A stretch of 11,626 nt of DNA from JALHNI01 sp031367405 (GTDB taxonomy: Bacteria; Acidobacteriota; Terriglobia; Bryobacterales; Bryobacteraceae). The first letter of the stretch is position 1, and the number at the start of each line of letters is the position of its first letter. A program made the position numbers and the translations under genes. Under the pieces are notes generated by a model. The model was not told the DNA's origin. It saw only the letters and a program-made list of their open reading frames with translations, and made no database searches. Location: the NCBI GenBank assembly GCA_031367405.1, contig JANLPT010000380.1:1-11626 (forward strand), given 5' to 3'. This document shows, in pieces, positions 7,701 through 11,626 of the stretch.

Positions 7701-10518
7701 CGGGTGGATCAGAAACTATACCTACGACAGCTTTGGCCGCGTGCTCACCGTTTCCAAGCCGCACTTGGCGAACGTGTCACCCGTGACCGAGACCACTTAC
7801 GCATACTATCCGGACGCCACCGGGAACGTGGGCCAAAGGGGGCGGCTGCAGACCATCACCGGCCCCGTGACCGGAGCAGTGACGACCTCTGCCTACGATG
7901 CCGTCGGCCGGGTGAGCAGCGTGACCAATGCCGAGGGATACACGTTGACGTATCAGTACGACAACCTGAACCGAGTGGTGAAGACGACGTATCCCGACGG
8001 GACGTATGAGCAGAGCATTTACAACCGGCTGGAGGTGGGGTGGCAGCGGGATCGGGCGGGGCGGTGGACGCAGACGGTCTTTGATGCGAACCGGGAGATG
8101 GAGAGGGTGACGGACCCGGCGGGGCGGGTGGTGCAATTCCAGCGGTGCCAGGGGTGCGGGGCGCTGGAGGGGATCGTGGACGGGGAGGGGAACCGGACGA
8201 GTTTCGCGTTCGACGGGGCGGGGCGGCTGGTGAATAAAAGCTATGCGGACGGGACGGGGTTGAGTTATGAGTATGAGGCCGGGACGAGCCGCCTGGCGAG
8301 TATGACGGATGCGAAACAGCAGGTGATACACTATGCTTACCACGTGGATAACACGCTGGCGGGGGTGAGCTATACGGATACGCTGGGCAATGTGTTGGCG
8401 ACGACGCCGGGGATGAGCTATGCGTATGATCTGTATTACAAGCGGCTGGCGACGATGACGGATCAATTTGGGGTGACGGCGTTTGGCTACTATCCGGCGG
8501 GGGTGCTGGGGGCGGGGCGGTTGCAATTTGAGAACGGACCGGAGGCAGGGGATGTGGACAAGGTGACGCATACTTATGATGAATACGGGCGGGAGTTGAG
8601 CAGCGCGCTGAACGGGGTGGCGGAGGCGCGGACGTATGATACGCTGGGGCGGGTGGGGACGGTGACGAATCCGCTGGGCACTTTTACCAATAACTATGTC
8701 AGCGCGGTGAGCGGGCGGGTGGTGCAGGTGCTTTATCCTGGCGGGCACAAGGCGGAGTATGGGTATCATCCGAAGCTGCCGGTGGCGGGGGCGGCGTATC
8801 CGGGGGACAAGGATTTCCGGCTGGCGCAGATCAAGAACACGCGGATGTCCTCCGGGAGCTATGCGCAGGTGGCGTCGCGGTTTGATTATGATTACGACCA
8901 GGCGGGGAATATCGCGAGCTGGTATCAGAGCGGGAGCGATACGAGCGGGCAGGTGGGGCAGGTCTGGCAAATGGGCTATGATGCGACGGATCAGCTCACC
9001 GGAGCGGCGGTAAAGACGGCCTACATGTATAACAGCCCACCGTATATCGACAGCACGAACCAGCAGCAGCTCGGCTATAGCTACGACCGGGCGGGGAACC
9101 GGGTGACGGAGCAGAATGCGGTGCGGCAGACCAACGGGAGCTATAGCACGACGCTGACGAGCGGGACGCACAACGCGCTGAATCAGATGACGAGCCGGAG
9201 TGGCGGGAGCGGGGAGATGATCCTGGAGGGGACGGTGAATGAGAACGCGACGGTGACGGTGGGCGGGCAGGCGGCGCAGGTGTGGCGGATGGGGAACGGG
9301 CAGTATGCCTACCGCGGCAGTGCGCATGTGAACGCGGGGGCGAACAGCGTGCCGATTGTCGCGCGGGATTCGAGCTACACGGGAGCCAACCAGACAAACA
9401 TCAACGAGCATCAGACAACGCGGAACGCGCAGGTGCAGGCGATCGGGGTGGCGATCCCGGCGCTCTACTACGATCTCAATGGGAACCTCATCCGCGAGAC
9501 ACGGGCCAACAACTCGCAACGCCTCTTTGAGTGGGATGCGGCCAACCGGCTGGTAAAGGTCGTGGACCCGGACACGGCAACGACAACGGAGTGGAAATAT
9601 AGTGGTCGCGGACAGCGGATGGAGGAAAGGGTGAACACGGTGCTAACGGCGAAGTGGCGGTGGAATGGGTTGCAGATGCGGGAGATGATCGCGGGGACGA
9701 CGCTGCGGCGCTACTACGCCCACGGGATGCAGTGGACGCCCAACCTCGCGCAGCCGAACACGACGACGAATTATTACTTCTTCCACGACCATCTCGGCAG
9801 TCTGCGAGAAATGATCGACGCAAGCGGCAACCTGCATAAACGCTACACCTACGACCTGTGGGGTCGGCGAACGCAGACGGTGAACACGACGACGGTGCCG
9901 GAACCGATGCTCGGGTTCACGGGGCATTTCTATCATGCGAGCACGGGGCTGCATCTAACTTTCTTCCGGGCCTACTCAGCGGAGTTGGGGCGGTGGCTAA
10001 GCAGGGACCCGATAGATGTGGCGGATGTTAGTCAGGGTAATCCAAAAGCGCCTGACCCCTCTTTTCAAATGGCAACATCAAAACAGGCGAACGTTTATGA
10101 CTATGTCAGGAATCGTGCTGTAGCCACCGTCGATAGTTTGGGGCTTTGGCCGAAAATGAAGTTCGACGACTGTAATCAAAAACAAAAAAATCGTTTGAAG
10201 ACCGCGCATGGGACGATAGAGAAACGAATCGACCGCGCTCTTAAAGTAATCCCTGCCGAGTTCAGCGCCTTAATCGGCTGTGTGATGGATAATGATACAG
10301 AAGTCGAAGTCGAATGCTGCGGTAAATGCTCTAAAAATCAGTCCATGATGACATATCCCACAGGAAGTATTCAAGTCTGCAACCACGCGTTTGATGGAAC
10401 TGGTACTCAGCTGGCTGCAGCGCTGCTAGTCGAGATGATTAAATCCAAATGTGCAGGTTATTTGAGTAGCCCAGGGTGGGAGTACAAGTTAGAGGAATGG
10501 TTTAAATCGTTACCCTAG
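4774..10518 (+). CDS. Exported Rhs polymorphic toxin with N-terminal C39-like peptidase domain
   Basis: Encodes 1914 residues. Order: signal peptide 1-29 (P-L-L-A before Q30); a Pro-rich linker with the VRQVP unit twice (95-104); a helical, TPR-like region (about 135-245); a C39-like cysteine peptidase domain (about 270-410; C279, H365, D381); a Cys cluster C442/C450/C451; a conserved-looking lead-in (G-M-P-V-F-D-F-G-Y-Y); and many YD repeats (about 690-1690, such as EYDASGRL and YTYDSFGR). An Ig-like insert lies at about 1481-1540, the Rhs core at about 1665-1747 (HDHLGSLREM, GFTGHFYHASTGLHLTFFRAY, GRWLSRDPI), and a variable tip at about 1794-1914. Rhs shells wrap and deliver a C-terminal toxin, often used against neighbouring cells. 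The signal peptide argues for Sec export rather than type VI loading. The gene upstream is probably a partner, and the gene 1 bp downstream a probable immunity gene. No Shine-Dalgarno is visible; the start is chosen for the signal peptide. Confidence 0.93.
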   Translation: MKPNYFHRFTALVQIVAMLGSTYPAPLLAQVESEPASIASTEPLSLPPTGPQPEAGLLHEQEQMLARQAVSFSALETARRATAGSGEEAFVPEPVRQVPVRQVPVFPKFSDPPTDAEIGLIQLFDSIPVPFGAGKPGENIEFVRALEKGRELGWLHNGLDAFEEYVRMHRGSRWEVAVRREIAQLLLRDGFFTSATTALERAWDAAKGAQEPSSREAADRIAAQLAELYAQTGAKAQLAALAEATKDRPMSEVILDRLHHAPMNFGAEAVRGRTGKGTCGVSALADVWAALAPNKPELPLLKDHEKRVRLGLVPGPQGYSLRQLGALADAAGFPMRAIRRAPAKAGAKAGSEWPVPSILHWKRGHYSALIRRAGSQYLLRDLSLGGDRYITAAALREEASGFLLVEDKPLAQGWENVPVAETEKVFGTQASEYYSNPENPKCDKKGGKGCCGMPVFDFGYYKGALLITDSPVGYTPARGPDMHFTLSYNHVDPNDVSGIGTGTAGPNWSWSAFGGMGQAYVEIDQNGTDMSVHEAGGTIERYEGVLGAVPTFNYDYQCPVPAETPVEQLPLFGGTYTYSTGDLEAATFTPTSNYYSKATLQRFNSPGYALAKPAAWTAEETVDWSSHLFPQFEEGDVCNVNNAIWNRPLTLAKRNRVPYYERVQQDGTREVFDLKAGTRYLLTKIIYPDGGEVHFNFGGDLILDSVSDYTGATTTFAYEKPGFPKLITKVTDPFGRTAVMEYDASGRLIAITDAAGMRSSFEYRGGSAFIQKMTTPYGETTFSYSRPALGIRVLEATDPLGGRQRLQWGSGGDATSYWDQRAMRNAGNAPPDPSAAHVYIWAVSAQTSFALRPILIKEKHPLENEITYTYDGQPAGSSNVAGTTGQPETITRMVPSPILNDPDLPQTTQYEYDANGHATKVTDPKGRVTEYPYVGHDLASVKQFINAPGNVHYDTLAAYANYHPQAHAPQQVTDAAGWIRNYTYDSFGRVLTVSKPHLANVSPVTETTYAYYPDATGNVGQRGRLQTITGPVTGAVTTSAYDAVGRVSSVTNAEGYTLTYQYDNLNRVVKTTYPDGTYEQSIYNRLEVGWQRDRAGRWTQTVFDANREMERVTDPAGRVVQFQRCQGCGALEGIVDGEGNRTSFAFDGAGRLVNKSYADGTGLSYEYEAGTSRLASMTDAKQQVIHYAYHVDNTLAGVSYTDTLGNVLATTPGMSYAYDLYYKRLATMTDQFGVTAFGYYPAGVLGAGRLQFENGPEAGDVDKVTHTYDEYGRELSSALNGVAEARTYDTLGRVGTVTNPLGTFTNNYVSAVSGRVVQVLYPGGHKAEYGYHPKLPVAGAAYPGDKDFRLAQIKNTRMSSGSYAQVASRFDYDYDQAGNIASWYQSGSDTSGQVGQVWQMGYDATDQLTGAAVKTAYMYNSPPYIDSTNQQQLGYSYDRAGNRVTEQNAVRQTNGSYSTTLTSGTHNALNQMTSRSGGSGEMILEGTVNENATVTVGGQAAQVWRMGNGQYAYRGSAHVNAGANSVPIVARDSSYTGANQTNINEHQTTRNAQVQAIGVAIPALYYDLNGNLIRETRANNSQRLFEWDAANRLVKVVDPDTATTTEWKYSGRGQRMEERVNTVLTAKWRWNGLQMREMIAGTTLRRYYAHGMQWTPNLAQPNTTTNYYFFHDHLGSLREMIDASGNLHKRYTYDLWGRRTQTVNTTTVPEPMLGFTGHFYHASTGLHLTFFRAYSAELGRWLSRDPIDVADVSQGNPKAPDPSFQMATSKQANVYDYVRNRAVATVDSLGLWPKMKFDDCNQKQKNRLKTAHGTIEKRIDRALKVIPAEFSALIGCVMDNDTEVEVECCGKCSKNQSMMTYPTGSIQVCNHAFDGTGTQLAAALLVEMIKSKCAGYLSSPGWEYKLEEWFKSLP
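5056..5085 (+). repeat. Tandem 15-bp repeat in the Rhs linker
   Basis: GTGCGGCAGGTGCCG occurs twice in direct succession (5056-5070, 5071-5085), encoding V-R-Q-V-P twice in the Pro-rich linker after the signal peptide. In-frame copy number could vary without breaking the protein. Confidence 0.85.
5581..6003 (+). other. C39-like cysteine peptidase domain within the Rhs protein
   Basis: Residues about 270-410 of the Rhs protein. Visible elements fit the papain-like C39 (bacteriocin-leader peptidase) fold: the nucleophile motif G-T-C-G-V-S-A-L with C279, a Y-S-L-R-Q-L-G-A-L-A helix (319-328), a P-S-I-L-H-W-K-R-G-H-Y-S-A-L strand with H365, and L-L-R-D-L-S-L-G-G with D381. The A-L-R-E-E-A-S-G-F-L-L ending is also typical. 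All three presumed catalytic residues are present. It probably cleaves the Rhs protein itself or its partner, but the target is unknown. Confidence 0.7.
10153..10515 (+). other. Variable C-terminal tip of the Rhs protein, Cys-rich, zincin-like but lacking HExxH
   Basis: Residues about 1794-1914, after the V-D-S-L-G-L-W-P end of the conserved part. It has seven cysteines (1800, 1836, 1848, 1849, 1852, 1869, 1893), suited to disulfides outside the cytoplasm. The segment G-S-I-Q-V-C-N-H-A-F (about 1864-1873) followed by L-A-A-A-L-L-V-E-M-I-K-S-K-C (1880-1893) resembles, from memory, Rhs tips of zincin type in which 'LxxxLLHExxHxxC' carries the zinc site. Here V1886 and K1890 occupy the two histidine positions, while the Glu is kept. 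It may be an inactive or diverged peptidase, or the resemblance may be accidental. Base composition is visibly lower in GC than the Rhs shell. Confidence 0.45.
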
Positions 10519-10519
10519 C

Positions 10520-10984
10520 ATGTCGCGTGAAAAGTTTATTTCGGTCGGGCGCGTCATCCTTTTAGTTGTTTCTTTATATTATCTATTTGTTGTTTCGGCT
10601 GCTGAATTCCTATTGCCTTTCGTCTACGATCAAGACAAATGTGCAGATATTGTGACTTCAATGACGCATTTGATGCCAGTTGACGTTTTGCTTAGCTCGC
10701 CGCCCCGGCCAGCTTCTAGAATGCAGCATCTAAAGGATTTGATTGCGTTACTGACGCCTATACTGTCGGGGTTAGTTGCATATTTCTGGTCTAGACGCTT
10801 TATGGAACAAATTCGCCTCAAAGCTTTTTTTGTTTCGTTCACCCTCGGTGTGCTAGCGCTTCTGCAGTTTTTATTCGGACCGCTGGAAATCCTGTCAGAA
10901 TGGACACTAGTTCAGATATGCTTTGGCGTGTCAACCGGCGTTCTTTTCACATTTTCGCGTTCGAGGCAGCGGGGTCAGCTTTAA
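10520..10984 (+). CDS. Small four-helix membrane protein, candidate immunity protein for the Rhs tip
   Basis: Encodes 154 residues with four predicted membrane helices at about 8-35, 71-90, 101-120 and 127-146, a polar loop at 36-70 containing C41 and a Pro-rich segment (S-S-P-P-R-P-A-S), and a basic C-terminal tail (R-S-R-Q-R-G-Q-L). I do not recognise a named family. Its ATG lies one base after the Rhs TAG (10516-10518), so translation is probably coupled. This position, directly after a polymorphic-toxin tip and sharing its lower GC, is where immunity genes sit. A membrane immunity protein would fit a toxin acting at or outside the membrane of the target cell. The assignment is by context only; no sequence feature proves it. 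Confidence 0.6.
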   Translation: MSREKFISVGRVILLVVSLYYLFVVSAAEFLLPFVYDQDKCADIVTSMTHLMPVDVLLSSPPRPASRMQHLKDLIALLTPILSGLVAYFWSRRFMEQIRLKAFFVSFTLGVLALLQFLFGPLEILSEWTLVQICFGVSTGVLFTFSRSRQRGQL

Positions 10985-11281
10985 GGAGGGAAGGGGTCGG
11001 TCCGTGCATAGGTGCAGAATCAAGGCCCCGCGAAGGCGCGGGGCAGATTTAGAGTCGGGAGTTTGGCGTTGAATTCAGAATCGGATTTTGGCCTGAGCCG
11101 ACGCGGTTTGCTGATCCAGGGACCGCCGCTCATTTGCCGCTCAGCGGTGTGGCGCGGAGGCTGGGGAGACTGAGAAAGTGAATTTTCCTGAGTGGAGTGT
11201 AACGCGTGACGGGGGGCGGGCGTCCATGTAAGCACATGCCTGAACTTTTTCCGACCCGCCCCTTCAGACATCCATCGCTCC
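10985..11281. other. Intergenic stretch between the immunity candidate and the adaptor gene
   Basis: No gene is supported. It begins with AAGGAGG overlapping the preceding stop codon, which looks like a ribosome-binding site without a good start codon behind it. It then holds a GC hairpin (11025-11044). The promoter of the adaptor gene must lie in the right half, but I cannot place boxes with confidence, and no Shine-Dalgarno precedes the ATG at 11282. Confidence 0.5.
11025..11044 (+). terminator. GC hairpin, possible terminator of the Rhs operon
   Basis: GCCCCGCG (11025-11032), loop AAGG, CGCGGGGC (11037-11044): a perfect 8-bp stem 40 bp after the stop of the last Rhs-module gene. Only a weak AGATTTA follows, so intrinsic termination would be inefficient. 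The position still suits the end of the transcript. Confidence 0.5.
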
Positions 11282-11626
11282 ATGCACCAACTCAAGAAGC
11301 GTCGTAGTCGAAAAGGATGGATCTTGGCGGGCGTGGCTCTCGTGCTCACGGGCAGTGGCGCGTTTTATTTTCTGCGGAAAAAGGAGGTGCCGATCACGGT
11401 GCAGATCGAGAAGGTGACGCGACGTGATTTGACCGAGACCGTCGTAGCCAATGGGCGGATTCAGCCGGTGACGCAGGTGGTGATTAGCCCGGAGGTGGCG
11501 GGGGAAATCATCGAGCTGCCGGTCGTGGAGGGGCAGATGGTGAAGAAGGGGGATTTGTTGATTGCGATCAAGCCGGACAATTACAAGGCGAGCAAGAACT
11601 CCGCGGAGGCGAGCTACAAATTCGCG
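11282..11626 (+). CDS. HlyD/MacA-type periplasmic adaptor subunit of an efflux or ABC transporter, N-terminal part
   Basis: The first 115 residues are present; the gene runs off the window. A short basic head (M-H-Q-L-K-K-R-R-S-R) precedes one membrane helix at about 12-31, an inner-membrane anchor. Then comes a typical adaptor start: V-P-I-T-V-Q-I-E-K-V-T-R-R-D-L, T-E-T-V-V-A-N-G-R-I-Q-P-V, and the first half of the biotinyl-lipoyl-like domain (I-S-P-E-V-A-G-E-I-I-E-L, then V-V-E-G-Q-M-V-K-K-G-D-L-L). The helical hairpin begins at A-E-A-S-Y. Such proteins bridge an inner-membrane pump and an outer-membrane channel. The style fits MacA-like adaptors that work with a MacB-type ABC transporter, but an RND partner is equally possible because the next gene is outside the window. 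It is separated from the Rhs module by about 300 bp and is probably an independent unit. Confidence 0.9.
   Translation, partial: MHQLKKRRSRKGWILAGVALVLTGSGAFYFLRKKEVPITVQIEKVTRRDLTETVVANGRIQPVTQVVISPEVAGEIIELPVVEGQMVKKGDLLIAIKPDNYKASKNSAEASYKFA

Noticed and set aside
6586..7764. 392-codon minus-strand frame
   Set aside because: Antisense to the Rhs gene, basic low-complexity product, no family resemblance.
7777..9519. 580-codon minus-strand frame
   Set aside because: It is antisense to the Rhs YD repeats and exists because G-ending codons remove stops on the other strand; the product is an Arg/His/Pro/Ile-rich nonsense sequence.
11004..11072. GTG-started 22-codon frame after the AAGGAGG site
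   Set aside because: Spacing of about 14 bases is too long, the frame includes the GC hairpin, and the product is Arg-rich without pattern.

Overview
The window reads as a chromosomal accessory region of a high-GC member of the Verrucomicrobiota. This assignment is an inference from gene style: weak or absent Shine-Dalgarno sites, a very large Rhs protein preceded by an exported protein with calcium-binding DxDxDG repeats, and an edge gene of the 'MTGNxN' type. No rRNA or core marker is present to confirm it.

Layout from left to right. (1) At 1-177, minus strand, is the N-terminal part of a gene of the MTGNxN type, whose expected ATG reads ATT. (2) At 178-597 is a gene-free stretch with two clear hairpins and degenerate short repeats. 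(3) At 598-2040 is a complete insertion sequence of the ISKra4 type, with perfect 13-bp terminal inverted repeats, an 8-bp target duplication (ACGTCGTA on both sides) and a DDE transposase on the minus strand. The transposase is split near its N-terminus by a frameshift at a run of six G. (4) At 2049-2710 is a second gene-free stretch that continues the repeats interrupted by the IS and holds a 34-bp palindrome. (5) At 2711-4732 is an exported 673-residue protein with about five internal repeats of roughly 100 residues and a DxDxDG tail. (6) At 4774-10518 is a 1914-residue exported Rhs protein. In order it has a signal peptide, a helical repeat-like region, a C39-like cysteine peptidase domain, a long YD-repeat shell interrupted by an Ig-like domain, the Rhs core, and a variable Cys-rich C-terminal tip. 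(7) At 10520-10984, one base after the Rhs stop, is a small four-helix membrane protein, the natural candidate for the cognate immunity protein. (8) After an intergenic stretch with a GC hairpin, 11282-11626 starts an HlyD/MacA-type periplasmic adaptor that runs off the window.

The central unit is the 2711-10984 module: exported repeat protein, Rhs polymorphic toxin, membrane immunity candidate. All three are on the + strand with gaps of 41 and 1 bp, so they are probably co-transcribed. The C-terminal tip resembles a zincin-type metallopeptidase tip in which both histidines of the HExxH motif appear to be replaced (VEMIK). It may therefore be a non-catalytic or diverged effector. The tip and the immunity candidate look more AT-rich than the Rhs shell, as expected for exchangeable toxin/immunity cassettes.
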